From contig PHSP01000001.1 of assembly GCA_002862125.1 (NCBI GenBank), positions 2,328,501 to 2,392,500 on the forward strand: 64,000 nucleotides of DNA, in the 5' to 3' direction. Positions 17,790 through 25,709 of the stretch are shown here, piece after piece (position 1 is the stretch's first letter; the number at the start of each line of letters is the position of its first letter). Source of the DNA: Methylobacter sp. KS41 (GTDB taxonomy: Bacteria; Pseudomonadota; Gammaproteobacteria; Methylococcales; Methylomonadaceae). A program made the position numbers and the translations under genes. The notes below the pieces were generated by a model, which had not been told where the DNA came from, made no database searches, and was given only the letters and a program-made list of their open reading frames with translations.

Positions 17790-18833
17790 ATGACTACCAG
17801 TATCGAAATCAACGAATCGGTCCGCCATTATTATGGTCAGGTATTGCAATCCAGCAACGACTTGAAAACCAGCGCCTGCTGCAGCATCGAAGCCATGCCC
17901 GCTTATTTGAAAGCCTTGCTGGCCGGCCTGCACCCGGAAGTGCTGGAGCGCTTTTATGGATGCGGTTCGCCGCTGCCGCCCGCTCTGTATGACAAGACCG
18001 TTCTTGATCTGGGCTGCGGCACCGGTCGCGATTGCTATCTGCTATCGCGGCTGGTCGGACCGGCTGGCCGCGTAATAGGCGTGGACATGACCCCAGAACA
18101 ACTGGAAGTGGCGGTGCGTCACCGTAAATGGCACGCCGAACGCTTCGGTTACGCCAATGTCGAATTTTTACACGGACATATCGAAAATCTGGCTACGGTA
18201 GGCATTGCCGACAATAGCATCGACGTCGTGGTTTCTAATTGCGTTATCAATTTGTCGCCCGAAAAGCCCAGAGTGCTGGCGGAGATATTCCGCGTACTGA
18301 AACCAGGCGGAGAACTGTATTTTTCCGACGTTTTCGCCGATCGCCGTATTCCAGCCAAACTGCGGCAAGATCCGGTATTGCTGGGCGAATGTTTGAGCGG
18401 CGCTTTGTACTGGGAGGATTTCCGGCGTATTTTGCACACATTGGGCTGCCCGGATGTTCGTACCATCAAACATAATCCAATCAGTCTTGATGACCCTGAA
18501 GTGTTTACAAAAATCGGCATGGTCAATTTCAACTCGGTGACGGTGCGCGCTTTCAAGATGCCGCTGGAAGACCGTTGCGAGGATTTTGGCCAGGTCGCGA
18601 CATATCTGGGCACGATCGACCGGTACCCGCATAGTTTCGATCTGGACGATCATCATCATTTTGAAACCGGGCGGCCCTTGCGGGTATGCGGCAATACCGC
18701 CGACATGCTGGCCGGAAGCCGTTACGGCGAATATTTTCAGGTATTGGGTGATAAATCCCGGCATTTCGGCTTGTTTGATTGCTCGCCAGGACTCCTCAGC
18801 GAAGCCGCCAAGGCTGACGGCGCATGTTGCTGA
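17790..18833 (+). CDS. arsM: Arsenite S-adenosylmethyltransferase-like protein
   Basis: A 347-residue protein with a SAM core (VLDLGCGTGRDCYLL at about 70-84, VIGVDMTPEQLE following, and RVLKPGGELYFSD) and the layout of ArsM, including the C-terminal extension. Conserved cysteines are present: CC at 30-31 near the N terminus, VVSNCVINL near 150 and GECLSGALYW near 199. In ArsM, three cysteines of this type bind As(III), which is then methylated stepwise to volatile or exported species. The end carries FDCSPG and a CC tail. It overlaps the sigma-factor gene by ten bases. Confidence 0.85.
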   Translation: MTTSIEINESVRHYYGQVLQSSNDLKTSACCSIEAMPAYLKALLAGLHPEVLERFYGCGSPLPPALYDKTVLDLGCGTGRDCYLLSRLVGPAGRVIGVDMTPEQLEVAVRHRKWHAERFGYANVEFLHGHIENLATVGIADNSIDVVVSNCVINLSPEKPRVLAEIFRVLKPGGELYFSDVFADRRIPAKLRQDPVLLGECLSGALYWEDFRRILHTLGCPDVRTIKHNPISLDDPEVFTKIGMVNFNSVTVRAFKMPLEDRCEDFGQVATYLGTIDRYPHSFDLDDHHHFETGRPLRVCGNTADMLAGSRYGEYFQVLGDKSRHFGLFDCSPGLLSEAAKADGACC

Positions 18834-19447
18834 GCGACGGGACGAAAGCGCTCTATCAATTGACGGAAGCGATGCTGGCTGAACACCGCCTGGTGTTATT
18901 CCGCTACGCGCTGCTGCAACTTAAAGACAATGAACTGGCCGAAGACGCCGTACAGGAAACCTTGCTGGCTGCCTGGCAATCGTCATCGGAATTTCAAGGC
19001 AAAGCCGGGATTCGAACCTGGCTGATCGGTATTTTGAAGCACAAGATTGCTGATTCCTGGCGGCGGCTCGCCCGTGAGGTCATCACCTCCGATTTCGATC
19101 AAATCGATAATGACGATGGCGAAGCAATCGAAGACGAACTTTTTATGAGCAATGGCCACTGGAACAACGGCCCAAATACTTGGAACGACCCGGAGGCGTC
19201 GTTCAACCAGATGGAGTTTTGGGCCATCTACGAAACGTGCCAGAACAATCTGCCTCCGAAAATGGCCAAGGTGTTCATGCTGCGCGAACTGGTTGGCCTG
19301 GAGGCCGGCGAAGTCTGCCTCGAAACCGGTCTAAGCGACGCCAATTACTGGGTAACCATGCATCGGGCCCGCTTGAGGCTGCGCGAATGCCTGGAGATCC
19401 ATTGGTTTAATGTACCAAAAACAAAAAAGGAGAAACGTCATGCGTAG
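18824..19447 (+). CDS. ECF-type RNA polymerase sigma factor
   Basis: This 207-residue protein has sigma-70 region 2 at about residues 20-90 (ALLQLKDNELAEDAVQETLLAAW, then GKAGIRTWLIGILKHKIADSWRR, the -10-binding part) and region 4 at about 140-195 (LPPKMAKVFMLRELVGLEAGEVC, then the recognition helix region LSDANYWVTMHRARLRLRECL). The linker is long and acidic. The sequence matches ECF members whose gene is followed by a small zinc-binding anti-sigma gene. Its start lies inside the end of arsM, so it is translated with it. It probably controls its own operon, possibly also the nearby metallophore genes. Confidence 0.88.
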   Translation: MLLSDGTKALYQLTEAMLAEHRLVLFRYALLQLKDNELAEDAVQETLLAAWQSSSEFQGKAGIRTWLIGILKHKIADSWRRLAREVITSDFDQIDNDDGEAIEDELFMSNGHWNNGPNTWNDPEASFNQMEFWAIYETCQNNLPPKMAKVFMLRELVGLEAGEVCLETGLSDANYWVTMHRARLRLRECLEIHWFNVPKTKKEKRHA

Positions 19448-19640
19448 CTGCCGCGACATTACCGCTCTGGTTTCTAAGGGACTGGACAAAAAACTAAGCT
19501 TAAGGGAACGTTTGGCAATTCGCTGGCATTTTATTATTTGCTCGGGCTGCCGTAATTTTCAGGTCCAGAGCCGGTTTATCCGCAAGACCGCTCATCGTTA
19601 TACTGATCAATTGCAAAACCGTTATAGTAAAAAGCCTTAA
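19440..19640 (+). CDS. Small zinc-finger anti-sigma factor (zf-HC2)
   Basis: The 66-residue protein overlaps the sigma gene by eight bases and starts at an ATG with AAGGAG eight bases upstream. It has the zf-HC2/ZAS pattern: Cys near the start (MRSCRD), then WHFIICSGC, i.e. His-x3-Cys-x2-Cys, which in ZAS proteins binds zinc and is released by oxidation or metals. It has no membrane helix, so it should be soluble, unlike most ECF anti-sigmas. Together with arsM upstream this suggests a thiol- or metal-sensing switch. Confidence 0.75.
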   Translation: MRSCRDITALVSKGLDKKLSLRERLAIRWHFIICSGCRNFQVQSRFIRKTAHRYTDQLQNRYSKKP

Positions 19641-19880
19641 GGCAAATTACGTCTCTTCCGGAACCGATCTCAGTGATGCCAGCCTGTGGCCTTGACTCTA
19701 TGAGAAATCCAATGGGTAATGGAATTTTAACTTCCCGCAATGGAATAAACCATATTGATGAAGTTAAATCCCCACGGCAAAGCCGGGAGCTTATTGTTGT
19801 CAGCCCCTCAAAGGTGTCAATCGGCATTGAAAACTTTCCAGTAAGGAGCGCCGATAAGTTTCCAGTTTGTTTCCAGGGTA

Positions 19881-20158
19881 ATTGTTTTCAACCGCCTTTT
19901 TCGTTGCTTAAATCGAAAGGGATCGCTACCGGATTCCAAAATGTCGCAGTGATGAGTAATGCGATCCAACAGCGCCGAGTCATCTTGGCGTCACCAAAAA
20001 CTTGCACCCATTCGGCAAAGTTGGGATTGGAGGCAATTATTAAGGATGTGTCTTTTCATATAAATGGCTGATGAGATGAAAGAGCAAGGCTCCGCCGGAT
20101 TCGGGGAACGGCAGGTAACCAAGTTCATTAAATTCGCGGCACGCGAAAAAATGATAAT
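19881..20158 (-). pseudogene. Remnant of an IS21-type istB ATPase gene
   Basis: Minus-strand translation from about 20158 reads NELGYLPFPESGG, ALLFHLISHLYEKT, a stop, then in another frame [15 protein letters not shown], and in a third [14 protein letters not shown]. These are successive parts of the IstB ATPase (Walker-B region to the C terminus), broken by stops and frameshifts. The upstream half and the istA transposase are absent, and the remnant abuts the 3' end of the nif-operon iron-sulfur protein gene. It is a dead insertion-sequence relic. Confidence 0.75.
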
Positions 20159-21469
20159 TCAGGTTAACTTCTCAGCCAATAGAACCACAGGATGCACCAC
20201 TTTATTTAGCGCCTGCCCTGTATTCAAATGCAAGGCGCAGCCAATATTTGTTGATACCAGCAAGTCCGCACCGGATTGGTCAAAGTGAGCCAGTTTTTCA
20301 TTTCTGAGAGGATCGGCTATTTCCGGATGCGTCAGCATGTGAACTCCGCCTGCGCCACAGCAGATATGATTTTCCGGTAACGGGATCACAGTTAATCCGG
20401 GAATTTTTTCCAGCAACTCATAAACGTGTTGATGCCGGTTTCCATGCCCGTGTGCGGCGATGCGTTGGCTGCATGGCTCATGCACTGCGACTGTTTTGAG
20501 GGTTTCATCGCCCGCTTTAGGATCAAAATCTTTTAGCCTGATGTCGTCCTGCCAGTGCAGGTTTAGAAATTCTGTAATATCGTGCAAGCCGCTGCCGAAG
20601 CTTTTCTGCTCACCGGCGTTTTCGCCATTGTCCTGTTCATATTCATTCAGCATCAAACCGCAGCCGCTGGCGGTATAGATAATGGCCTCGATGTCCAGTG
20701 AGTTGAATACATCAATATTGGTTGCCGCCATTTTATCGGCGACTGTTTTTTTACCTTGGTGCCGGTGAATTGCCCCGCAGCAGACTTGTTCTTTTGGAAC
20801 AAGGACATCAAAACCGATGACATTTAATAGCTTAATCGAGGCGAGCAGGGTTTTACGGTCAAAATGATCACTGACGCAACCGGTAAACAAGGCGACATTG
20901 CCACGGCGTTGCTTGTCCGTGGGATAGCGCCCGGCCAGACTGCTTGTTTCCGCTTCAGGCATCAGCGATTCAGCCTTGTCAAGTTTAAACGCCTTAAGCA
21001 AACCGGTTTTTCTGAACAAAAACTGTAATCCGGTTTTTTGATACAGCCGGATGAGAACTGTTCCGGCATGCAACAAGGGTTTGTGCTCTATCAGCTTGAA
21101 ACCTATGACGCTAAAAAGATTGCCGCGCCGTTCCGGAACTCCCTCCTGGAAATGTTTTTCACGCGCTAGATCAAACAAATGGCCGTATTGCATCTTGCTC
21201 GGGCAAAGAGTTTCACAGGCCCGGCATTGGATGCAATTATTGAGATGCGTAAGTTCTTCACTGGAAACAGCTGTGTCGCCATTGATGATTTTGTCGATAG
21301 TGCGCAGGCGGTTGCGCGGAGTTTCTGCCTCAGTCTTGAATAATTTATTGGTCGGGCATGTGCTGAGACACATGCCGCAGCGCATGCAATCAGTTGCTTC
21401 CGGAATATATAAGCCGTTTTGAGAGAAAATGGCATTATCGCCTTGGAAATCGTCAATAAAATCGAACAT
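20159..21469 (-). CDS. Iron-sulfur protein with two CCG domains (GlcF/HdrD-like), last gene of the nif operon
   Basis: A 436-residue electron-transfer protein. Residues 28-39 (CMRCGMCLSTCP) and 79-90 (CIQCRACETLCP) are two 4Fe-4S motifs, followed by two CCG domains (EQVCCGAIH near 230 and NHICCGAGG near 370), as in glycolate oxidase GlcF and heterodisulfide reductase subunit D. It starts four bases after the gene upstream and is co-transcribed with the nif genes, so a role in moving electrons to nitrogenase or in cofactor synthesis is more likely than glycolate oxidation; no glcD or glcE is near. The C terminus is intact, ending beside an IS remnant. Confidence 0.85.
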   Translation of the reverse strand: MFDFIDDFQGDNAIFSQNGLYIPEATDCMRCGMCLSTCPTNKLFKTEAETPRNRLRTIDKIINGDTAVSSEELTHLNNCIQCRACETLCPSKMQYGHLFDLAREKHFQEGVPERRGNLFSVIGFKLIEHKPLLHAGTVLIRLYQKTGLQFLFRKTGLLKAFKLDKAESLMPEAETSSLAGRYPTDKQRRGNVALFTGCVSDHFDRKTLLASIKLLNVIGFDVLVPKEQVCCGAIHRHQGKKTVADKMAATNIDVFNSLDIEAIIYTASGCGLMLNEYEQDNGENAGEQKSFGSGLHDITEFLNLHWQDDIRLKDFDPKAGDETLKTVAVHEPCSQRIAAHGHGNRHQHVYELLEKIPGLTVIPLPENHICCGAGGVHMLTHPEIADPLRNEKLAHFDQSGADLLVSTNIGCALHLNTGQALNKVVHPVVLLAEKLT

Positions 21470-21472
21470 TTT

Positions 21473-21910
21473 TTATGATTCCATTACCAGCGCGTAGGCT
21501 CGACGCAGTAATTCCATTTCTGCCGGCGGTCTGTTTCTCAGCTCCGTTAACGTCCTGAACTTACATCCTTTTTCGGCCATCAACTGATGAGGCGGATCCA
21601 GCACTTTAAATTGAGCCAGATAGACTGAAATGATGCCGCCTGGGGCATCAATCTGCTCCCGGTAAGCCGTATTGGCTTGCAGAATATCGGCAGGCAGGCC
21701 CATGGTCGTGCTGATAGCATTTACTATAATCGCAGGCGCCATAAGCACGGTGGTTAAAGGTATTTCAACATCCTCCTGAACAGCAGACAGGACAGGTAGC
21801 GGAGAGGGCGTGCAGACGCTGCCGTCCGGATGTTGCAAGAATAAGGTCAAGGCACTGATAGCACCGTTATAATAAAGGATAACGCGGCTGTTTTTAAGTA
21901 AAGCGGTCAT
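21473..21910 (-). CDS. Nif-operon protein of unknown function, 145 residues
   Basis: I do not recognise a named family. The chain begins ALLKNSRVILYYNGAISALTL and has a central ILQANTAYREQI and a late LTELRNRPPAEMELLRRAYAL helix; the fold could be Nudix-like, but the Nudix catalytic box is missing. It overlaps the DUF364 gene by four bases and precedes the iron-sulfur protein gene by three, so it is surely part of the nif transcript. No signal peptide, membrane segment or cysteine pair is seen; only two cysteines are present. Confidence 0.7.
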   Translation of the reverse strand: MTALLKNSRVILYYNGAISALTLFLQHPDGSVCTPSPLPVLSAVQEDVEIPLTTVLMAPAIIVNAISTTMGLPADILQANTAYREQIDAPGGIISVYLAQFKVLDPPHQLMAEKGCKFRTLTELRNRPPAEMELLRRAYALVMES

Positions 21911-22866
21911 TTTGAACTACCGTGGCGAGTATCCCAAAGCTGCTTATAACTGCTATCCATGTGCGAAAGGCGCGTCGTTACCTGGTGAAGTTGGTTAAAC
22001 TCAGGAAAGCGGACAGACTTCCCGCTGGAGTACCACTGCTCCATGTCTATCGTCAGTTGTTGTTTTTCGGCATAGTCCTGGGCTATCCGGTTTTTCAGCC
22101 AGGTCATGCTGTTTTCAGGCGTTAGCTCGACTATCCGGTAACGTGCGCCGTTTTCAAAAATGCGCACGCCTCCGCCTTCTGCCACGGTCTGGTATAACTT
22201 TATGGGATCGACCACTTCCAGACCCGCCAGAAAATTGATACCGAATTCATGCATTCCGGGCAGCCACGGTACTGTCGGCCCCATCAACACCGTAATCGCG
22301 TTTTGTGACAGTTCGGCAAGACGCGGGAAAGTTTTATTGGTAATGGAACTGGCGGTTAAAAATACCCAATCGGCATCAGGCAATAAAAACTCACAGGCGG
22401 AGTCGGGGTAATCGTTTTGCTGCGGTTGCCGTTCCAGGATACTGAGATTGAATTCTTCGGCATATCGTTCAATACCCGGATAATGGCCGACAACAACCAC
22501 TTTTTTATCTTTTATCCGGGGTAGAAAATGTTCAAAAACGGCTAGATTACCTCTGTCGGCAGCCGCTAACAGCGTAATGCCAGACGGTAACTCGTAGCGG
22601 TTTAAACTGCAATTAATAGCAGCCATGCCGACCGTGGCCTTGTAAGGCTTCCAATCGGTGATCCAGGCCGCCAGCTCGCCGAGGGTTTTACCCGCCAAAG
22701 ACCCCGGCCACGGCAAGGTGCGGGTCGCCATGCCGGGACTCATGGCCAAGCCCAAGTGCTGAGCTTTACACACTGTCCAAACCAGTCCGATGGTTAGTTC
22801 CGTAACTTGAATTTCACTACGGGCGTGATCCAGTAACAGCTCATAAATTCGCGAGGGTTTTTCCAT
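21907..22866 (-). CDS. DUF364/DUF4213-type protein (Rossmann-like, possible metal chelation)
   Basis: The 319-residue protein matches the DUF364 layout: an N-terminal DUF4213-type domain (VTELTIGLVWTVCKAQHLGLAMSPG) and a C-terminal Rossmann-like domain with KVVVVGHYPGIERYAEEF and ADWVFLTASSITNKTFPRL, then VLMGPTVPWLPGMHEFGINFLAG. These proteins are annotated as putative heavy-metal chelation proteins; the biochemical role is unproven. In this operon a job in handling molybdenum or iron for nitrogenase cofactor is a fair guess. An extra 60-residue C-terminal tail follows the family core. It overlaps the next gene by four bases. Confidence 0.8.
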   Translation of the reverse strand: MEKPSRIYELLLDHARSEIQVTELTIGLVWTVCKAQHLGLAMSPGMATRTLPWPGSLAGKTLGELAAWITDWKPYKATVGMAAINCSLNRYELPSGITLLAAADRGNLAVFEHFLPRIKDKKVVVVGHYPGIERYAEEFNLSILERQPQQNDYPDSACEFLLPDADWVFLTASSITNKTFPRLAELSQNAITVLMGPTVPWLPGMHEFGINFLAGLEVVDPIKLYQTVAEGGGVRIFENGARYRIVELTPENSMTWLKNRIAQDYAEKQQLTIDMEQWYSSGKSVRFPEFNQLHQVTTRLSHMDSSYKQLWDTRHGSSK

Positions 22867-22871
22867 ATCTT

Positions 22872-23246
22872 CTAGGCGGGCATTGGCAACAACTTGGCTT
22901 CTACTTTAATGCTGTCAGCTTTTCCCCAGGCAGTAACTCCTTCAACAAACCATTTTAATTTCCGCGGATGGTTTTTAACTACATCATATTCTGCGTAAAA
23001 ACTGTTATCACTATTAAACTGAAGCCTGCCGATACGCTGATTTGTAGACTCATCATACCAATAACACGTCAAGTTTTGCTCTCCCGTGTAAGGGTCTTTG
23101 ATAAGTACAAAACTGGCATCGTCATAGATTGGATAGTGTTTGATTTCAGATACTGCAAAACCCAGTTTGTTGATCTCTTCGCCCATTTGCCGGCATATAT
23201 TTTCAGCCAGAGTCCGATTTTGACTGATGTGTTCGGACAAATCCAT
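22872..23246 (-). CDS. Nif-operon protein of unknown function, 124 residues
   Basis: A soluble, acidic 124-residue protein with no motif that I can name. It holds an N-terminal helix (LAENICRQMGEEINKLGF) and a sheet-rich C-terminal half (LTCYWYDESTNQRIGRLQFN, then FYAEYDVVKNHPRKLKWF). Only two cysteines are present, not in a metal-binding pattern. It begins one base after the TPR-like gene's stop region and is followed by DUF364 after five bases, so it belongs to the nif operon. Similar unnamed proteins occur in nif clusters of methanotrophs, as far as I can recall. Confidence 0.65.
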   Translation of the reverse strand: MDLSEHISQNRTLAENICRQMGEEINKLGFAVSEIKHYPIYDDASFVLIKDPYTGEQNLTCYWYDESTNQRIGRLQFNSDNSFYAEYDVVKNHPRKLKWFVEGVTAWGKADSIKVEAKLLPMPA

Positions 23247-23743
23247 TACTCATTTACTCCAGCAGCCAAGTCCATAATCACTGAAGCGCCTGAAAGATCT
23301 TCAGGGTCCAGTTGTTGCAGATGCGATAGCACAAGCTGTGCATCCAGGTTAAACCCAAGCCTTAACTTGATAAACGCCAATGCTTTCAGTGTATACAAAT
23401 AAAAGAAAGTGCATTCATTGGCATACAGGTTCCATTTTTTTCCGTCGCCAACCAGCCTGCGATAGTCGCTGGGAAATCCGCCCTGATTTGCCGATTCCTC
23501 CAGGCCTGCCAAAACTATCCGTTCTGCATCGTCGAGACGCTTCTGGAAGAAATAAAACTTATACAGCGCAAAATACGTTTGCAAACAATGGCTATCCAGA
23601 GCTTGAGCTTGTAAAAACAGTGTTTCCGCCTTTCTTTGGTCCACTGAGCTTGCGGCTACAGCCGCTTGCAGGAGATTATTAACTTCAATGGGTATATTCG
23701 GGCTGAAAAGCACCCTTTCTTCAATAAATGCAACTGAACTCAT
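23246..23743 (-). CDS. Nif-operon TPR-like protein, 165 residues
   Basis: The protein is mostly helical with tetratricopeptide-like repeats: NNLLQAAVAASSVDQRKAETLFLQA, LQTYFALYKFYFFQKRLDDAERI and a later AQLVLSHLQQLDP. Such repeats bind other proteins, so it may act as an assembly partner for nitrogenase or its ferredoxins. No cofactor motif is seen. Both neighbours overlap it by one base (23743 and 23246), which places it firmly inside the operon between the 2Fe-2S ferredoxin and the 124-residue protein. Confidence 0.65.
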   Translation of the reverse strand: MSSVAFIEERVLFSPNIPIEVNNLLQAAVAASSVDQRKAETLFLQAQALDSHCLQTYFALYKFYFFQKRLDDAERIVLAGLEESANQGGFPSDYRRLVGDGKKWNLYANECTFFYLYTLKALAFIKLRLGFNLDAQLVLSHLQQLDPEDLSGASVIMDLAAGVNE

Positions 23744-24066
23744 TACCAGATCTCAGCAGGCACCATAAGACTTGCAACGGGCTCACCGCCGATCAGATGC
23801 TGTTCAATGATGGTTTTCACATCATCCTTTTTCAACCTGCCATACATAACGCCTTCAGGATAAACCAGAACGCTCGCGCCCATCATGCAGGGTCCCATAC
23901 AGCCAGTATTGGTCAAACCAACTTTTTCAAATAAATTACGGGCCTGTATTTCAGTCATGAATTCATTCATGATTTCGGCGCCGCCCGTGCTGGCGCAAGA
24001 GCCTCTTGGATGACCTTGAGGGCGGTTTTGAGTACAAACGAAAACGTGTTTTTCTGGTCTTGGCAT
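23743..24066 (-). CDS. Thioredoxin-like 2Fe-2S ferredoxin
   Basis: This 107-residue protein is the nif-associated 2Fe-2S ferredoxin of the Clostridium pasteurianum/Azotobacter FeSI class: HVFVCTQNRP, GSCAST, and TGCMGPCMMG give the ligand pattern Cys-x(10-12)-Cys with a late Cys-x3-Cys. It has the thioredoxin fold of this class, quite unlike plant-type ferredoxins. In Azotobacter the relative is tied to nitrogenase protection or electron supply. It lies 22 bases after fdxB and overlaps the TPR-like gene by one base. Confidence 0.88.
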   Translation of the reverse strand: MPRPEKHVFVCTQNRPQGHPRGSCASTGGAEIMNEFMTEIQARNLFEKVGLTNTGCMGPCMMGASVLVYPEGVMYGRLKKDDVKTIIEQHLIGGEPVASLMVPAEIW

Positions 24067-24088
24067 GATCTTGATCCTTAATAAAAAT

Positions 24089-24406
24089 TTAAGCGGCTAC
24101 TTTATGCTCATGAGAAAAGCAGTCTTTCGGGCATACTTTGGAGCAGGCTTCACAGCCGATGCAGTCAAGACCGTTTTTTATACTCATGACCATGCTGATG
24201 TCATCATCGTCTTCAAAATCGCCATAATCACCGTCAAAGTCCTCAGGATTAAGGGCTTCAGCTTTTTCCACTAAATCGAAAACATCGCGGGGGCATACTT
24301 TAAAACAACGCCCGCAACCTATGCAGGTCTTTTGATTGATGTTCGTTACATAAGCAGGCGTCCATTGCGCGCCGCCAAAGGTTACACCGGTTACAAATTC
24401 AGACAT
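24089..24406 (-). CDS. fdxB: Nif-specific ferredoxin III
   Basis: A 105-residue ferredoxin with two 4Fe-4S motifs, [12 protein letters not shown] and [12 protein letters not shown], separated by a long acidic insertion ([14 protein letters not shown]) that marks the nif-specific FdxB group. It starts [12 protein letters not shown], the family's usual N terminus. It should pass electrons to nitrogenase reductase or to cofactor assembly. Its ATG is 13 bases after the CCE_0567-like gene. Confidence 0.92.
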   Translation of the reverse strand: MSEFVTGVTFGGAQWTPAYVTNINQKTCIGCGRCFKVCPRDVFDLVEKAEALNPEDFDGDYGDFEDDDDISMVMSIKNGLDCIGCEACSKVCPKDCFSHEHKVAA

Positions 24407-24419
24407 GATTAGTCTCCCG

Positions 24420-24635
24420 TCAAGCCGCTTCAGATTGCGCGGCAGTCAATTTTTGATTGGCGTCATCCCATGCTTTACAAGCATCGTATGTTGCTTGAGC
24501 AATTCCCATAAGCTCACCGTAAGCATCAGGCAGACGGTCTTCGATCAGGTCATGCAACTCCATAGCCTGTTCACTGGCCAAGCGTTTGGTCTTTTTGACT
24601 TCCTTTTCCAGCTTTCTTATTTCTTCAGGGGACAT
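24420..24635 (-). CDS. CCE_0567-family small metalloprotein
   Basis: At 71 residues, this helical hairpin protein starts [28 protein letters not shown] and is a member of the nif-associated CCE_0567 (PF05082, Rop-like) family. A cyanobacterial member binds metal in a helical bundle. It is 11 bases after the NifX-associated gene. The exact role in nitrogen fixation is unknown. Confidence 0.9.
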   Translation of the reverse strand: MSPEEIRKLEKEVKKTKRLASEQAMELHDLIEDRLPDAYGELMGIAQATYDACKAWDDANQKLTAAQSEAA

Positions 24636-24646
24636 GCGAATGCTCC

Positions 24647-25120
24647 TTAGTCGGTGGCTGCGTTGTTATATTTTTCGATTAATCCGAGCGCTTTCTCAAT
24701 CGCTTTCTCGCTTTTTTCACACAAATCTTCCAGACTTGAAAAGCCGAATCGATGGGTATCCCGCAATATCTTGTCGACTACAATTAATTTTCCAACCATG
24801 ATTAACGCGCGGCCAAAACCTTCATGGGAAATATTAACCATTGGCGCAGCCATCAAGCCTGACTTCTTTTCAATCAGCGTAGCCAAAGAATTGTAATAGG
24901 CTTTTAAACGGGCGATAGTTATCTCTTCAGGATCGCCGATGACAGGAATTTTCTGTTTGCGTTCTTTAGTTAACACAACAGGATCGATAATTTTTGCTTC
25001 CGACCAGCCTTCATAAGTATCGTAGGTGTCTAACGCACGTAATTGTTTAATATAATCTTTTACAATTTCAGAATTTAAATTGACATCGTCTTCTTTCACG
25101 ACCAGTTCAGCAGTAGCCAT
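24647..25120 (-). CDS. NifX-associated nitrogen fixation protein (DUF269)
   Basis: The 157-residue protein is of the NifX-associated DUF269 family, with IVKDYIKQLRALDTYDTYEGW near the N terminus, GDPEEITIARLKAYYNSLATLIEKKSGL, and VVDKILRDTHRFGFSSLEDL near the end. Family members are always next to nifX and are thought to help FeMo-cofactor carriage. The ATG follows AGGAG after a hairpin in the 113-base gap to nifX. Confidence 0.93.
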   Translation of the reverse strand: MATAELVVKEDDVNLNSEIVKDYIKQLRALDTYDTYEGWSEAKIIDPVVLTKERKQKIPVIGDPEEITIARLKAYYNSLATLIEKKSGLMAAPMVNISHEGFGRALIMVGKLIVVDKILRDTHRFGFSSLEDLCEKSEKAIEKALGLIEKYNNAATD

Positions 25121-25143
25121 TTAGTTTTCTCCTTAAGCAGCTT

Positions 25144-25210
25144 GGGTCAGCGCAGCGTAACCCGACAATCAATGTTTAAAAAATATCAGGTTACACTGCG
25201 CTAACCCAAC
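25144..25210 (-). repeat. Inverted repeat in the nifX-DUF269 gap
   Basis: GGGTCAGCGCAGCGTAACCC (from about 25144) and GGTTACACTGCGCTAACCC (from about 25190) are nearly perfect inverted copies and would form a long hairpin in the transcript. The sequence type (GGGTTAGCGCAGCGTAACCC) is a widely dispersed intergenic repeat. Inside the operon it may protect the upstream nifENX message or lower expression of the genes after it. There is no T-run, so a strong terminator is unlikely. Confidence 0.65.
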
Positions 25211-25233
25211 TTACATACTATTTATCCGGTAAA

Positions 25234-25665
25234 TTATTCATCCCAGCCTTCATCTTCCATCTTGTTAAAACGTTCGGGATCGGGGCCTTTGTGTTGATTT
25301 ATCGCTTTTGCCAGCCAATTTGAAGGCCCGGCCTTTATTTCATTTTGCAGATCAATAATCAGGTCTTTAATCTTGCTGCCTTCATGCACCTTGACAGGCT
25401 GAATATTTTTAAGGATTAGCTGATTAATGGCTGAGCCGCCAATGGCCTGGCAATACACCGCCGCACAACCATTCAGCAATTCAATCTTGACGGACAGCTT
25501 ATCTTCGTTTCCGTCCTGGCTGAGTTCCCCAAACTGGGCCGCTTCCAGCAGTTCTGAATTTTCCAAATCGACGGCATAGACCGCGAAGGATTTAGCCGAA
25601 CCGAAATGCTGATTGACGGTTTCCATATCGGTAGTGGCAAAAGCTACTTTTAATGCAGTTTCCAT
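25234..25665 (-). CDS. nifX: Nitrogen fixation protein NifX
   Basis: From the ATG at 25665 the product has 143 residues; AAAGGAAA lies directly upstream, whereas the longer frame to 25719 would overlap the end of nifN. It has the NifB/NifX/VnfX fold: LKVAFATTDMETVNQHFGSAKSFAVY, then AAVYCQAIGGSAINQLI, and ends with KPGWDE-like acidic residues. NifX carries NifB-co or VK-cluster during FeMo-cofactor synthesis. It follows nifN closely. Confidence 0.94.
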   Translation of the reverse strand: METALKVAFATTDMETVNQHFGSAKSFAVYAVDLENSELLEAAQFGELSQDGNEDKLSVKIELLNGCAAVYCQAIGGSAINQLILKNIQPVKVHEGSKIKDLIIDLQNEIKAGPSNWLAKAINQHKGPDPERFNKMEDEGWDE

Positions 25666-25709
25666 AAATTTCCTTTTGTCAGTAGTTTGCACGACGTGCA
25701 TACGTCTAG

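Noticed and set aside
19000-19022. tRNA-like T-arm sequence (CCGGGATTCGAACCTGG)
   Set aside because: It lies inside the sigma-factor gene in frame, and no acceptor or anticodon arm fits around it.
20159-21469. Glycolate oxidase subunit GlcF
   Set aside because: The domains fit, but glcD and glcE are absent and the gene is locked in the nif operon, so only a GlcF/HdrD-like label is given.
25144-25210. A terminator splitting the nif operon
   Set aside because: The hairpin has no T-run on the transcribed strand and matches a known kind of dispersed repeat; I kept it as a repeat.
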